The position numbers and the translations under genes were made by a program. A stretch of 64,000 bases of DNA from Anniella stebbinsi (lineage: Eukaryota > Chordata > Lepidosauria > Squamata > Anniellidae). The notes below the pieces were generated by a model. It saw only the letters and a list, made by a program, of their open reading frames with translations, searched no databases and had not been told where the DNA came from. Of this stretch, positions 11,784-24,444 are shown in pieces. The stretch is taken from positions 66,627,001 through 66,691,000 of the forward strand of contig JARDYH010000002.1 of assembly GCA_029215795.1 (NCBI GenBank). Direction: 5' to 3'. Position 1 is the stretch's first letter; each line of letters begins with the position of its first letter.

Positions 11784-13090
11784 ATAATGCCCCATAGCCA
11801 AAGCTCTCTGGGCAGTTTACAATGATTAAAACATTGAACGTTTAAGAAAACAGATATACAAATTTAAAACCTGTAAATATATAAAACAGATAAGATACAA
11901 ATTAAAAAAACACATAAAAACCTAAAACAAATGATATACAAAGACAATATCCTTTTCAACGGATATTGATCTGGGGTCAGTTAGGAAGCTCAACAAATGC
12001 TGTTAAATGCCTGGGAGAAGAGAAATGTCTTGACCTGGCACCGAAAAGATAACAATGTTGTCACCAGGCAAGCCTCATCGGGTAGACCGTTTTATAATTG
12101 GGGGCCACCACTGAAAAGGCCCCCTCCCTTGTTGCCATCCTTTGAGCTTCCCTTGGAGTAGGCAACTGGAGGAGAACCTTAGATTTTGAATATAGTGTGC
12201 AGGTAGGTTCATGTTGGGAGAGGCATTCCATCAGGTATTGTGGTTCCAAGCTGTATAAGGCTTTATAGGTTAAAAACAACACCATGAATCAGGCTTGGAA
12301 ACGTACAGGCAGCAAATGCAAGTGGGCCAGAGTTGGTCTTATATGTTCAAACTTTCTTGTTCCTGTTATCAATCTGGCTGCTGCATTTTGCACAAGCTGC
12401 AGCTACCAAACCGTCTTCAAAGGCAACTCCATGTAGAGCACATTGCAGTAATCTAACTTAGAGGTTACCAGAGCATAGACAACTGAAGCCAGGTTATCCC
12501 TGTCCAGATAGGGGCCTAGATGGGCCACCAACCGAAATTGGTAGAAGGCACTCCGTACCACTGAGGCCACCTGAGCCTGCAGTGACAGAGATGGTTCTAG
12601 GAGAACCTGCTCCTTCAGAGGGAGTGCAACTCCATCCAGAAATGGTTGAACACCCTCTATCCGGTCAGAGGAACCCTCACTAACTGCATCTCAGTCTTGC
12701 CTGGATTGAGTTTCAGTGTATATAAGCCCTCATCCAGTCCACTGTCACAGTCAAGCACCTATTCAGCACATCCACAGCCTTTCTGGATGAAGATGAGAAG
12801 GAGAAATAGAGCTTCCTGTCATCAGCATACTGATGACAATGCACTCCAAATCTCTGGATGACCATCCCAATGGTTTCATGTAGATGTTGAACAGTATGGG
12901 GGACAAGACTGACCCCTGCGGAACCCCATACTGGAGAATCTAGGGGCCGAGCAATGTTCCCCAAGCACCACCTTCTGGAGCTGACCTGCCAAGTCAGAGC
13001 AGAACCACTGCCCCTGAAGATACCTTATTATAGTCACTTACCAGTGTTTGATTGCATCCACTAGGAGTTTGTCTCCATCTGCCCTCAAGC
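11783..13090 (-). pseudogene. L2-clade LINE ORF2 3' half, antisense, with RT core
   Basis: On the minus strand the copy runs from about 13090 to the tail at 11741. The clearest block (12713-12964) contains GVSLVPHT, a HETIGMVIQRFGVHCHQYADD run and LYFSFSSSSRKAVDVLNRCL. YADD is the catalytic metal-binding box of reverse transcriptase, and the CHQYADD context is typical of L2. Further downstream a GAFSVVAP block (near 12100) marks the C-terminal end of the protein. Frameshifts and stops break the frame between blocks. The 5' part, including endonuclease, is missing through usual truncation. L2 is preferred over CR1 because the sequence differs from the CR1 copies in this window. Confidence 0.75.
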
Positions 13091-13859
13091 CATCTCCTAT
13101 TTTAAAATTTTAAAAAATGTAAAGGAATGCTGTAACTCCCACTCTCAACAGCTGTAACACTTTTATGAATGACAAATTGGGGCTAGATAGATACTCTGCC
13201 TGGTGAAAACTACAACTGCGCAATTGTGGAGGGTAGGAATAGGGCTGTAGTGATTTTTTTTTATTTGGAAAGGCAGGCTAGTTACACTGACTGGCGACAG
13301 TAATGCCAATGGGGAAAAGGGTAAATGGGAGGAGGGAAGGGTGGTACCACCCCTTGACCACATCACTGCCAGGTCATAGCCAGGTCACAGAGGCACTCCC
13401 AGCATGTAATGCAGAGGATGGGGCACACTGCACTGGAACTGCCTGGGAGCCACTTTAAGTGAAAAATGCAGATTAAAAGGACTTTTAAAGACTGCGGCTT
13501 TTCAAGAGGGAAGCTGTGGATTGATGACAATGTCATGTGTTGCAAAGGACCTCAAACTGCTCTCCCTCCACACTAAATCACTTGTGTAGATTGGCTCCTG
13601 GTTAGCAGCTACTGTAGGGCTACAATGGCTAGTCCATGAGTGGGGCAGGTCAATGACATGATAAAAGCCTTGTCTGGAAGCACCTTTTTCTTTGTGAGAA
13701 GCTGATAGTGCATGTCAACTCTGATGACGCAAACTCCAATAATCTTCTTAAATTCTTTGGATGTAAGTCAACACTAAATTTAAACATGGAAATTCTAATG
13801 GGACCAAAATATTATTTTTCTTGATGTCCATTCTTTCTCTTTTCTCTCACCCATTTTTC
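13091..13859. other. No gene seen
   Basis: Unassigned sequence between two LINE fragments. Nothing recognisable. Confidence 0.3.
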
Positions 13860-14225
13860 TGTGCCTCCCATTACAGAGAGGGCTTTCTCTGCAGTGACCC
13901 CACATCTTTGAAACAAGTTGCCGTTGGAGGTCTGCCATGCTCTGTCATTGCAGGTTTTAAGTAGGCCTTGAAAATGTATTATTCTGCCATGGCCTTCTCT
14001 TGATCTGACTGTTGTTACAGCTGTTATTGCTGTTGTGGTGGTTGTGGTTGTTGTTGTTGATTATATTGTTGGCTTTTATTATTGTTTTTATTGCTATTTT
14101 ATTGTGCTTATGTTTTTATCGCTTTTGATGTTTTAACAGTTTTTTGTATTTTATTGTTATGCGTCACCTTGAGAGGGCTTCTGCCCTGAATGTTTTTTGA
14201 ATGTTTTTAAAAATGTAAAAAGCTG
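13860..14225 (+). repeat. L2-type LINE C-terminus and 3' tail
   Basis: The sense strand begins with text reading 'RAFSAVTPHL..' ('gagggctttctctgcagtga'), the C-terminal signature of this LINE family, and passes into T-rich 3' UTR ending 'cgtcaccttgagagggcttc'. It has frameshifts and is not functional. Confidence 0.55.
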
Positions 14226-15184
14226 AAGGACGCTACAGCAAGAGCTGACTCATATAGCACTGATGGCCATACAGGCCTTGTAGTATGTATGGATGTATTG
14301 ATAGGCCTTGTAATAGTGTTGTCAGAATAAAGGAACCTTTAGGTGATGGCACAATAAATCTGAATCATAGATTGAAATGTTGTTTTGTAATAGAATTAGA
14401 ATTGAGTTTTTACTACAAATGTGCATTTAAATAATTGATAGAGAATAAAGACCTGATTTTAAAATCATGATGTCTTGAGTTCTAAAATCTCCTTAGGAAC
14501 CTTACTAAATGAGGGCTATTTCAGACATGGCAGTTTCTTGAAAATCTAGCTGTTCAGTGCAGGAAAACAAAACATGTAGATCATTGCATCAATTTATTCG
14601 TATGCAACAAAAGAACTGGATGCATGATGGCCATATCTGATACATGCTGTTCATTATTTTTTTATGTTGGATTTTCAGTGCTTTAACAAAGCCCCTCTAA
14701 GACTCCTGATCTGTTGCTAATCAATTTCCACCAACAACCTCACTTTATCCTTACATTTCCATTCTTAACTAGCTCAATACCATTCTGGGAAGGTATGGGG
14801 GAGGTGTCCAATGTGGCATCATTCCCACTTCATTGTGAGTGCCAATGTAGTAATGGTTATGTTTCAAGTTGTGCTTTATATGGGTGACTTGGGTCATCTG
14901 GGTACTCTCCTTTGCAGGATCCCTCCACTGCTCGTTAAGAAATCTGCATGTGATGTGGAATATCACACATTACAGATAAGATATAGTAGCCAATCATGGG
15001 CAAACTGCAGCCATACAACCCAAAATAACATTTGAAAGCAATTTGTGAAATCTGGAGTGCAGAGGGGAATAAGCACAAGGCAGAGATGGTTCTTCAGAGT
15101 ATGTCTGAAAACTGGCAGTAGGAAAAAAAATCTGCCTCTTCTCTCAGGCATTTGGCAATATCTGAGGAGCCTGGGTTTGTTTTG
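14226..15184. other. No gene seen
   Basis: Single-copy AT-rich sequence. Open frames at 14811-15035 and 15045-15293 show no protein-like motif. Confidence 0.3.
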
Positions 15185-15383
15185 TTTTGTTTTTGTTTTT
15201 GTAGTTTTTGAAGTGTTGAAGTGGTTTTTAAATGTACAGATTGTGTGTATGTTGTATGTTTTTGCTGTTTTAATTTTTGGATATTGTTTTTAATTGTTTT
15301 TAATCTTATGTAAACCGCCCAGAGAGCTTCGGCTATGGGGCGGTATACAAATGTAATAAATAACTAACTAAATAAATAAAACT
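15185..15383 (+). repeat. L2-type LINE 3' tail
   Basis: A T-rich run leads into 'taaaccgcccagagagcttc', 'ggctatggggcggtatacaa' and an ATAAATAA-type tail, a close relative of the tails at 18840 and 46785 (antisense). Confidence 0.65.
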
Positions 15384-15959
15384 TCCTTGTTCTTTTCCTC
15401 TCTGCAAGCTTTTTTTAAAAAATCTAAGGAACGTGAAAGGTATTGCAAAGTATGTTGTTTCATTTATTTTGCTTGAAATTGGTATTAATTTGTTTTCGTA
15501 ATTTGCTTTCAAAGCCAGAGAAATATTAGGCATGATGAGACTTAAGTGCATCTAATTTTATCTGAATTGTGACCAAAGCTGTTAGTAAGAATTCTAAAGA
15601 ACAAAACTTTAGTTGCTGTATAGTAAATTGGTGACATCTTGGGATGCTTTAAGGTTAGAAGACATCACAAGCAAGACAAGACTATTTCAGGCATAAATGC
15701 AGTAGTTTATTGGTTCAGTCTATAGTGCTGGCATGAGGACCACAAGGGTACATTATCGTTATAGTATTGCTTCCCAGGCCAAGACTCATCATAAATGCTG
15801 GAGCAATTATTATTGTTCCTTTATCGATGACTGCCCCTTGCCTTGGCTGTAGTGTAGCATGCCATGTAAGTGTAGTCTTGCTATTCTGATGGAGATGGAA
15901 GCAAGCTTCTTTTAGATAAGCTTCTATTATTTCTCCGCCTGGCCACTGGAGGCCAGTGA
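15384..15959. other. No gene seen
   Basis: A minus-strand frame at 15715-16053 overlaps the next repeat and is not supported as coding. Confidence 0.3.
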
Positions 15960-16321
15960 GAGCATCATCAGACAAGTGTTTTATCACATGTTCATTACTG
16001 GCCGCTCGCTGATTTTCATGGGTCCTTTTCATGACGCCATCTGCCTCCTGCACGGCTCCTGCTCCTTCTGCTCATTTTTCCATCACAAAAAAAGACCTAA
16101 AAATCTGATTCTTTTGGCTGTGATGAAACTTGCCGCCATTTCCTGCTGTGTGCAGGAGAAGCAGCACAATAAAAATGCCCACTGAATGGGCCACATAGTT
16201 GTTGTTTGCTTCCTCTTTCTTCCCCGAGGAAGTTGTTCATCCCTATTGTGGGATAGGAGCAGGAGGCAAAGCGACGGTAGGGAAACACGATTCTCCCCCT
16301 TCCCCCAGTCTGATGACACTC
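15960..16321 (+). mobile_element. Short inverted-repeat element (GAGCTCC family), 362 bp
   Basis: The start GAGCATCATCAGAC and the end GTCTGATGACACTC form an inverted repeat. The interior matches the family: 'gattttcatgggtcc', 'cgccatctgcctcctgcacg', 'tttcctgctgtgtgcaggag', 'actgaatgggccacat', 'aggcaaagcgacggtaggga'. Flanks TGA and ATA do not match, so no target duplication is supported here, unlike in sister copies. Confidence 0.65.
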
Positions 16322-16384
16322 ATAATCTGTGATTGTTCTGTGTCTGGTAAGAAAGGAGGGAGTGGAATTGGGTGGGCAGTATCT

Positions 16385-16519
16385 AAGGCCAGTTCTACAC
16401 CAAGCAGGATATAACACTTTGAAAATAGTTTGAAAACTGTATAAGGAGTGTGTCATGGGCTCCAACAGTTGTCAATACCATTATAAACCGTTTTGAAGCA
16501 GTAGTGTAGATCCTGCCTT
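16385..16519. mobile_element. Short inverted-repeat element (ATCTACAC family)
   Basis: The ends AAGGCCAGTTCTACAC and GTAGATCCTGCCTT are imperfect inverted repeats. The same 'taacactttgaaaa' and 'gtgtgtcatgggctccaaca' interior recurs near 29400 and 30820. It is non-coding. Confidence 0.55.
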
Positions 16520-16744
16520 GGTTGACATGAGTGACATAAATTACCTAAGGGACCTCCAGCGCAATTCCAGTATGTCATGACTGGTTTTCTAAGAAATCCT
16601 GTCATGCCAATTATGCTAGCGCAACGTAATTTACATTAGTGGTAGTGTTCAATTTGCTCCTGCCCGGGGATACCTGACAGGTTGGGTTGGTAAGCCTTGC
16701 ATTGCGGCTATGTTGCTGCTGCACCTTAAATCTACCCCTAGAAA

Positions 16745-17108
16745 AACCAAAGAAAGATAGGACTTATCCAAAGACAGATAAAAGGAAGTACTTCTTCACA
16801 CAGTGCATAGTTAAACTTTGGGAGATGTAGTGATGGCCACCAGTTTGGATGTCTTTAAAAGGGGGTTAGATAAATACCTGGAGGAGAAGGCTATCACTGG
16901 TTACTAGTCCTGATAGCTATGTGCTACCTCCAGTGTCAGAGGCAGTAAGCCTGTATACACCAGTTGCTGGGGAACATGGGTGGAAGGGTGCTATGGCACT
17001 TGTGTCCTGCTCGTGGGTTTTTCATCAACAGCTGTTTGGCCACTCTGTGAACTGAGTGCTGGACTAGGTGAACCCTTGGCCTAATCCAGCATGGCTTCTC
17101 TTATGAGG
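16745..17108 (+). repeat. CR1 LINE ORF2 C-terminus plus 3' UTR
   Basis: The piece starts in the coding end ('aaaggaagtacttcttcaca', then 'gtgatggccaccagtttgga', 'tggaggagaaggctatcact') and continues through the 3' UTR to 'ccagcatggcttctcttatg'. It is a 5'-truncated, inactive copy of the CR1 family also seen at 6600-9480. Confidence 0.75.
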
Positions 17109-18839
17109 CCACATGGAAAGTTTGTGGTTGCAAAAAGTTTGGAATCCAGGTATTTCTTCTCCACTCCAACTAGCCAGATAATATTTGCTCATAAGATTTT
17201 TTTTAAAACTAAAAGACAAATGGATCCTTATGACACTTCGCTTTCCCGCTCACTATGTCAAATCCATGTATGTTTTTAATTTGGCCGCAATCAGCACACC
17301 TCCAATTTGCCTCAAGTCATTTAATGTCTTTTGTGTGCTGCTAAAAATACATGAATGGCATACCCGTGCTGGAACACTCCTTGTCAACCTTCTACTATTA
17401 TTATTTTTTCCAAATACCAGTCTATTCCTGGATCTGTTTTGTGCACATTTTCCTGTCGATTAGCTCACTGAAATGCTAATTTGATCTATTACTTTTTTCA
17501 AAACTGAGGAAATGATTCATTTTTAGCCCTTTAATGTGCTATTAGGTGAGGATCTGATTTTATGCTCCCTCTTTTAAAATACGAATTCTGAATAATATTA
17601 ACATGGAGCATAATATATGCCAATCAAATGTGGGTTGAGATGCTGGATTGTGTTTTTGAAGAGAATAATGCATTAAATCATATTCACAAGGGTGAGAGGT
17701 AGTTTTTTATTTTTTATTTTTACTTCAACTGCAAATACAAGCAGTAACCTATAAGCCTGTACAATATGGCAAAGAGATAATGTTATTTTTTTAAAGATAC
17801 ATTGTTTCATAAGTGTGGAAAGGCGATTCACTATTATTTCATTATATATCAAAGGTTTTGCCATGGCTTTAGATCTTTATCAAAAAAAGCCTTTTGTTAG
17901 CTACCGTTTGAAGGTTTTGATACAAGAAAGTACTGTAATGATGCTTCCCTTTGAAGGAAACCTAAACCCATAAATGAAAGAATATGGGCTTTTGAAATGT
18001 TTGAGAAGGGTTTTTTTTATTATTATCTATACAGAAGAGTTTTCAGGAAGAATATCATTCGCTTGCATGCAATTATCATTTAACAGCCTGAACAGCTGCT
18101 ACAGGGAACTCATTTAAAGTATTTTTTTTTAAAAAAACTACTTTATGTTAGGTGTATAAAACACACACATCTTTTTGACTTGACACCCATTTCGTTTCCA
18201 AAAGCTAAAGAACATGACTGAAGACTTTACAAGGCAGAATTGTGCAGTGTATTTGCATGCATGTTTAAAGTTTTTTTCTTTTTAAAACAAATTTCTCACA
18301 ACATATGTCTTTGATTCTTTATTCTGACACTCAACAGGAGGCATGAAGATCAAATTTATTGTTTTTCATGCATTGGAGAGGATCGTTAACGTGATTAGAA
18401 GTAGTGATAACAAGTTACAACAAAATTGCTGTGAAATTTAAGAGAAGTACTTTTTTGCATATTACATTGTTCTCACATTTTTTTAAAAAGCGCATGCTTA
18501 AACTGAATCCTTTTGTTTTGAAGAAAAAGTAGCTCTGGATTGGTCTGGAGCATGCTTATAGTTTGGATCTGAGCCCCATGCCAGGTTCCTACTATGCCAC
18601 TCCCAGCTGTTCTTTGCACAAAAAGATGGAGAAAATAGTAGCCATGCAAGGGGCAAGTTTTAGCTGGAAACTGGCATGTGATTCAGATCCAGATCCAACA
18701 CATGTTCTAGATCCAGGCACCAGAGCTGCTTCAAAATAATAAAATGGCCAGTTTAAGGACTTTTTTTTAAAAAAAATGTAAATAACAATGTATAGTTTGG
18801 CCTTGATGTACACATGGATCAGTCACATGTCTTGCACAT
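17109..18839. other. Repeat-poor AT-rich stretch, no gene seen
   Basis: About 1.7 kb with no recognised transposon. The part 17180-17700 and 18000-18500 has even complexity with many A/T-core blocks, the texture of conserved noncoding DNA. That is a guess without an alignment. No coding frame stands out. Confidence 0.3.
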
Positions 18840-18900
18840 ATATTTAATTATTACATTTTTATACTGCTGAGGCTCTCTGGGCAGTGCACATTTAAAACAT
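18840..18900 (-). repeat. L2-type LINE tail fragment, antisense
   Basis: A short match, 'ttatactgctgaggctctct' then 'gggcagtgcaca', is the reverse complement of the tail at 15300-15350. Confidence 0.5.
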
Positions 18901-19009
18901 ACATAATACCCCCCCCCAAAAAAAAATCTACTCATGAACTATTGTGTAGAGCTCCATGCCCTCATGGATGAGGGTGTTGGAGTTGCACTACTCTCTTTTT
19001 TCTTTTTGC

Positions 19010-19590
19010 ATATTCATAACATTTGTATCCTGCCTTTCAATTAAAATTTTACGAGGCAGCTTAGTAATATTAAAGCCATTATAATCAATAAACAAGAACA
19101 CCTGCACAGAACAGCAGTGCAAGCCATAAAACAACAAAACTAGGAGTAATAAAAACAGTGGCAATAAAGCAAACTTCTCTGTAATTTATATATACTTGAT
19201 GTCAAGCGGTATGCAGGTGAATCCAATGCTCACGATACGGCATTTCAAAACAAAACAAATGACCACCAGTAGCACATCCAGTTTATACATTTATAAGTTT
19301 TAAAATTATAGATTTATAGCATATATATATATATATATATATATGGTTTTAAAATGTGAAATGTTTTGGTATAAAACGCCACCTTCAGTCACAAATAAGA
19401 GTATGCTTCAATACCACTTATAAGCTGAGCCAGAACCAACCTGGCACAGGCCGAACCTCAGCGAGGGAACATGGATTAACAATCAACATCTGTATTCAAC
19501 TTGGTGCTTGAAACTAGTCTAAGTAGAGGCAGGTCTCAGGAGAGTATTCCAAAGATGGGGCCTCACCACTGAAAAGGTCTTGAATTAGCA
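19010..19590 (-). repeat. L2-type LINE 3' end, antisense
   Basis: Plus-strand text such as 'tttgtatcctgcctttcaat' (tail) and 'aagatggggcctcaccactg' then 'aaaaggtcttg' (reverse of the FSVVAP-like C-terminus) matches the antisense L2 at 11783-13090 in order and orientation. An (AT)n run lies at 19320-19344. Confidence 0.5.
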
Positions 19591-21015
19591 GCATTGGGAT
19601 TCCCCTCTCCACATACTTCATAATTGGATTTTTACCAGGACTGAAGCTAGGGAGGGAAGGCTTAATCCCCCCCCCCATGCGCTACAGTTCCAATCACAAT
19701 TAGAGCCCTTGTCCCTGGTATTTATTTTTAAAATAAGCCACAGTGTTAATCACATGGTTAATGTAACATGTTGCTAGACCAGCCTTCCCAAACTTGATGC
19801 TTTCCAGATGTTTTGGATCACAGCTCCCAGCATTCCTGAGCATTGTAGGGTAGCCACTTATGCATCACCCCAAAAAGAAGAACGGCATCACTAAAGAAGA
19901 GGACAAAAGAGGACACAGGTTTGCATAAATTGTGCATGTGCTAATTTATAGCGCATTACTGTATAGACAGTAATTTAGAAATAATAACCATAATTACAGG
20001 GCACTCGTGGGTTGTTAACTGGAATTGGAAATGGCTCGCACGCACTCCTCTTCCTCAATTCCTAGTTTAAATAACCCAGGAATTGGCCATCATGACTTTT
20101 GAAAAGGTTACTTTGCCGTTTAGCATGCTGTCTCCCCCATGATTTCCTTGTGAAGCAAAGCTGAGTCCTTCCTTCCTTCCTTTCTGAAGTGACTGCAGAA
20201 GTGGGGGGGGGGGAGAGGGAGAGGAAGTGGTGGTGGTGGGGAGAGAGGGCAAACACCCTTTGCTGTGCTGTTCAAATCCCTCATCAGCTCAGGATAAAGG
20301 AAAGCTGAGATCTCTACCCTTCTGAAGCAAAGAATACCTAACACACACACCGCCCCCTATGGGTACACACCTCAGTGCTATTGTGCTATCCAGAGGAGTA
20401 AGGTGAACAGTTAAAAAAATAAAAGATAAAAATAAAGAAAGAATGTTACTTTCTATAAGTATGAGAGTTCTTAAATGTCAGCTGAAAGAAGGCATTCGTT
20501 TTATGAAATGTCATCTTTTATAGAAAGTTAATAAATATTTGTTGCAAGTAAAAATAATTACGAAAATATAAAATTTTATTAATGGGTCAGAGGCACAGGT
20601 TTCCTGAAATGATGCTTTTTTAAAAAAAACAGAGAACTATTTTTTAATCAATTGGCAAACCTTAAAAACCATGCTGAAGAAAAATCACTTTTATTTTTCT
20701 TAATTATTCACATGAGGCATCCATTGTAGAATGACCTTTTCCAGGGACAGAAATAAAATGCCGACCCTTCTAAAGGACAAAGTGTGCACCGTGCAAATAT
20801 GAAATGAGCATCGTGCTTTGATACTTTTCTGCAACAATTTAGTAAAGAAAGACATGACGGAACAAACACACGCCAAGGAGTATTGCAATTGGTACAAGTA
20901 ACAAAAAATGTTTAACTTCTGAAAAGGGATGGCTAGTTTTCTGGTTAAAATGAATCCATTCATCAAAAGCAATTGTTGAATGAGATGTTGTTTGGAAAGA
21001 TCACACCCCTATGCA
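19591..21015. other. No gene seen; short dispersed repeat at 19765-19860
   Basis: At 19765-19860 'ccttcccaaacttgatgctt' then 'ccagatgttttggatcacag' and 'ctcccagcattcctgagcat' is a dispersed repeat also seen near 23600, 39215 and 40380-40480. The rest, including a G run and (GGGGAGA)-like purines near 20200-20245, has no gene. Confidence 0.35.
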
Positions 21016-21080
21016 GTGCAAGCTGGTGGCGCCAATGTCAGTGGGGCAGTGAATTTGCTCCAGCTTTCAGCCAGAACCAG

Positions 21081-21143
21081 TCAGAACTCTAAAGGAGCTA
21101 TCCAAGGTGCTTCACACCTTGGATAGCTCCTTTAGAATTCTGA
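21081..21143. repeat. Near-perfect hairpin, 29-bp arms
   Basis: The arms 21081-21109 and 21115-21143 are reverse complements with one mismatch and a 5-bp loop. They lie inside a larger unit (about 21020-21175) whose left arm (around 'aactctaaaggagctatcca') recurs at 47650-47670 with the opposite arm about 80 bp later. Confidence 0.8.
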
Positions 21144-21461
21144 CTGAAACCCAGAGTGGATTCACCGAAATGCCTAAATGTCACTTTGCCTCAAGTGAAC
21201 ACAAATGTATTCTGTTAGAAAGTTCTTGTTTAGAGATGTTCCTCTGCTAGCTGTTCCTTCCACACTATTTTTAGCAAAGCCAACAGAAGAGGTGCAAGCT
21301 GCAATACTGAGGCCATCCAATCAATGACTCTTGTGTTCCAGTCCCTATATGGAGCATAGACTATAAACACTGTGGTGTGTGCTTCTATGTTATTATGTAT
21401 TATTGTATCAGCAAACACATTTAGGTAAGCAGAACAATAGATGGACTTTAATTCAGCAACA

Positions 21462-21897
21462 TAAGAACATAAGAAGAGCCATGCTGGATCAGACCAAGGG
21501 TCCATCTAGTCCAGCATTCTGTTCACAGGGTGGATGACCAGCTGTCTATGGGAAACTCACAAGCAAAACATGAATGTAACACGCCCTCCTGCCCAAGTTT
21601 CTCAGCAACTGGTGTATGTAGACATACTGCCTCTGGTATAGAGGTAGCATATAACCATCAGGACTCCTAGCCAATCATAGCTTTCTCCTCCAGGAATTTG
21701 TCCAACCCCTTGTTAAAGCCATACAAATTGGTGGCCATCACTATATCTTGGTGGAAGTGAACTCCATTGTTTAATTATGCACTGTATCCTTTCAAGTGAC
21801 CTAAAGCTCACACCAGTCAGCTTCATGGGATGACCCCAGGTTCTAGTATTATGAGAGAGGGAGAAAAATGTCTCCCTATCTCCTTTCTCCATGGGCG
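21462..21897 (-). repeat. CR1 LINE 3' end, antisense
   Basis: It begins with the reverse of the CR1 terminus ('acataagaacataagaagag', 'ccatgctggatcagacc') and runs back through 3' UTR into the coding end ('aaattggtggccatcact', 'agcttcatgggatgacccc'). It is non-functional and the opposite orientation of 16745-17108. Confidence 0.75.
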
Positions 21898-22264
21898 TCA
21901 TTAGATGAACATTTTATTGCACGCTCGTGATTGTTCACTCATGGAAGTCATGGGACCTTTGCATGATGCTGTCAACCTCCAATACCTCTCATATTGAATT
22001 CAAGGGATAATATACCAGTAAAACTTACTGAAATGCAGCAATAAACCTAAATTGTGTGATAAAACAGCCCCATTTGCTGGAAGTGTCAGTGAAACATATG
22101 GGAAGGAACCAGCAAAAATGGAGCGGAGCCCATGTATTTTGACAAAGCACAAAGACTCCAAAAGAGGAAGCCCTGGTATGGCTCTGGGATTTTTGCAAAA
22201 TGTAGAGAAACCCATAGTGTCTCTGAACATGGACATCACATTTAGATCCATTGCTAATAGCCAT
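21898..22264. other. No gene seen; possible GAGCTCC-family fragment at the start
   Basis: The first 100 bp ('gaacattttattgcacgctc', 'gtcatgggacctttgcatga') faintly match the 5' half of the GAGCTCC family, apparently joined to the CR1. The rest is unassigned. Confidence 0.3.
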
Positions 22265-22720
22265 CGACAGATCTATCCTTAATCAATTTGTCTGAGCCTT
22301 TCTTGAAAGCTACTATCAAAGTTGCGATCATAATATATTGTGGCAATTAGTTCTATAAGTTAATTATCTGTTGTGTGAAGTAACACCTTTATTTTGAAAT
22401 TACCGCCAGTCTTTTGATAGACCCTGCACTGGTTTGGATTAACTATATACTATATGCTTAAGTAGATTCTCAGTCAGTTTTCTTTTTTTTCCATAAGAGA
22501 AACGAGACTTGAGATATCTGAAATTTTTAAGACCTCCCTTGGCTCTTTCTCCCCTTGAAATAGGCTCCAGATTAGTGGCTTTTTAGTCTTCTTTAACACT
22601 TGCTGTTTTAAGAATTCCTCCTTTGATGGTATTTTTGACTACATTATACTGTATCTTTCAGATCTATCACTGGTCTACAGTTCTTTGGATTTACCACACT
22701 TGAGTGCCTGAAGGTGATCA
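22265..22720 (-). repeat. Old CR1 LINE fragment, antisense
   Basis: Plus-strand segments such as 'gtggcaattagttctataag', then 'taattatctgttgtgtgaag', parallel the reverse of CR1 C-terminal coding text (compare 21730-21790) but are far more diverged. A weak call from order and wording of short matches. Confidence 0.4.
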
Positions 22721-23129
22721 ATAATTTCTTTCATTAAAGATTTGCATTTATTTCAAGGCCAATCTCTGAGCATACAGCTTGAATTTTCTGAAATATCTTC
22801 TGAAAAAAAGTCCAGAGGCTGGATGGAAGAGATCCTAAAATTTGTTTCCTATTTCTACATGCGTTTCAATTTTTCCTCTTTCTACATCTGTTTTGGTTTT
22901 CTTTAGTGGCTTAACAAGCCAGTTATATTTCAAAACATTTCTTTTAATGGAACATTCAGATATTCCCTCTGCCACCCCTCTTTGGACAGCCTGATGCTAC
23001 ATTGCTGCAAGTGATACAAACAGAATTTCCACTATCGCTGCAGCAAGAGAAGCATCATATGACATGCTTGGACTTTTTTCACCCAATGCAATTCTGTACC
23101 TTTCCTCTCCACACTTGAACACAACAAGG

Positions 23130-23290
23130 GTCAACACAGAATATAAGAAAAATCTTGCAAGAACACACCAAGGCTCCATCTAGTCAAGCATTCTGTTACT
23201 AATGGTAGCCAGCCGGATGCCACTGAAAAGCCTACAGTGAAAACATGAATGCAACAGGCTTTCTCTCTTGTTTGTCTTTGGTATCTTGTC
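23130..23290 (-). repeat. CR1 LINE 3' UTR fragment, antisense
   Basis: 'caaggctccatctagtcaag', then 'cattctgttactaatggtag' and 'ccagccggatgcc' match the reverse CR1 3' UTR at 21500-21545. Confidence 0.5.
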
Positions 23291-23386
23291 TTGTATGTTT
23301 TCAGAATAGATGTTCTATTTAGCTTGGTACAAGTTAGGAGGAAGACCAGGTAGTGATCCTTGGCTTAATGTGATCATTCATTGACC

Positions 23387-23569
23387 CTGTTCAGATGAAA
23401 TGCTAAGGCACGATGGTTAAGCATTTTGAGCTAAACATTATGGCTTAGCGTGTTGTGTGAACCATTCCTAACCATGATGGCTACATAACCAGGGTTTAAA
23501 CATGCCCACTAACCATTTGCTGCAAAAGCGTTAGTGGCCTAATCATGGCTTAGTGCATTGTCTGAACAG
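23387..23569. mobile_element. Short inverted-repeat element, 183 bp
   Basis: The ends CTGTTCAGATGAAATGCTAAG and CTTAGTGCATTGTCTGAACAG are inverted repeats with mismatches. The interior has repeated AACCAT/ATGGTT-type words on both arms. No target duplication could be defined. It is non-coding and the superfamily is unknown. Confidence 0.6.
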
Positions 23570-24444
23570 TTCCATTTATTACCATATAATTATGTAGCCC
23601 AGTGGTTCCCAATCTTGGGTCCCCAGATGCCATCATCTCCAGCCAGCATGGCCAATTGTCAGGGATGCTGAGAGTTGCTGTCCAACAACATTTGAGGTCA
23701 CAAGGTTGCCAACTTTGGGTCAAGCCACAACTTTCAGAACCCCCATCATGGAGTAAACCTGACCCTTCAGTCCAACCCAATTATAAAGAAACAGCTATGT
23801 TCATTTTCTTTCTCTTTCACTCTCTTTTTTTCTCTTCTCTTGGGCATAAGGAAGATGTGTACCAAATGTGTATATAAACTGCTGAATTCATTACCTTATA
23901 TTGAAGCCAAACATTGTAATTGCTGATCACATAAGTCTTTATTGATGCAAGCAAAGAACCATGCATGAAAATTATTCTCATAAATGCAATCCTTGATTGC
24001 ATTTCCCCCTTTAATTTTTCCTCTCCAAAGACTCAGTGCTGAATATAAATCAGTTGCTTTCATCACTGGCTAGTTCTCTGCTTCTAAGACTGGAGAAAAG
24101 GTAGTTGAAAGTGCAACAGAAGTTTGTAAAAGTAGGAGATGGAGAGTAGCTTAATCAAAAGAATTGCTTGATTGTTCTGGATATCATCATGAATTATTGT
24201 TACCTATTCTGATCAACTGATGTAGTGTATCACCAATTTGTAAATTTGTGATTATCTATTTATCATATATCTATCTATCTATCTATCTATCATCTATCTA
24301 TCTATCCAGCAATTTCTCTTTCCCACTGAACAGTTCTGCTCAGGGGATGCTCCCTGCTAGTGGAAGTACGGGGGGGGGAGGCAATTTTTTCTGATCTCTG
24401 ACTCTAGTAGCCTCTTGTTCCCTCTGAAATATAGGGCTTTTAAC
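23570..24444. other. No gene seen; (ATCT)n at 24268-24306
   Basis: Contains a dispersed repeat near 23600-23710 of the same type as 19765-19860 and a tetranucleotide (ATCT)n array at about 24268-24306 with one interruption. Confidence 0.35.

Noticed and set aside
12713..12964. Host reverse-transcriptase or telomerase gene from the YADD box
   Set aside because: The context and the 3' tail with (ATT)n match an L2 LINE; frame is broken.
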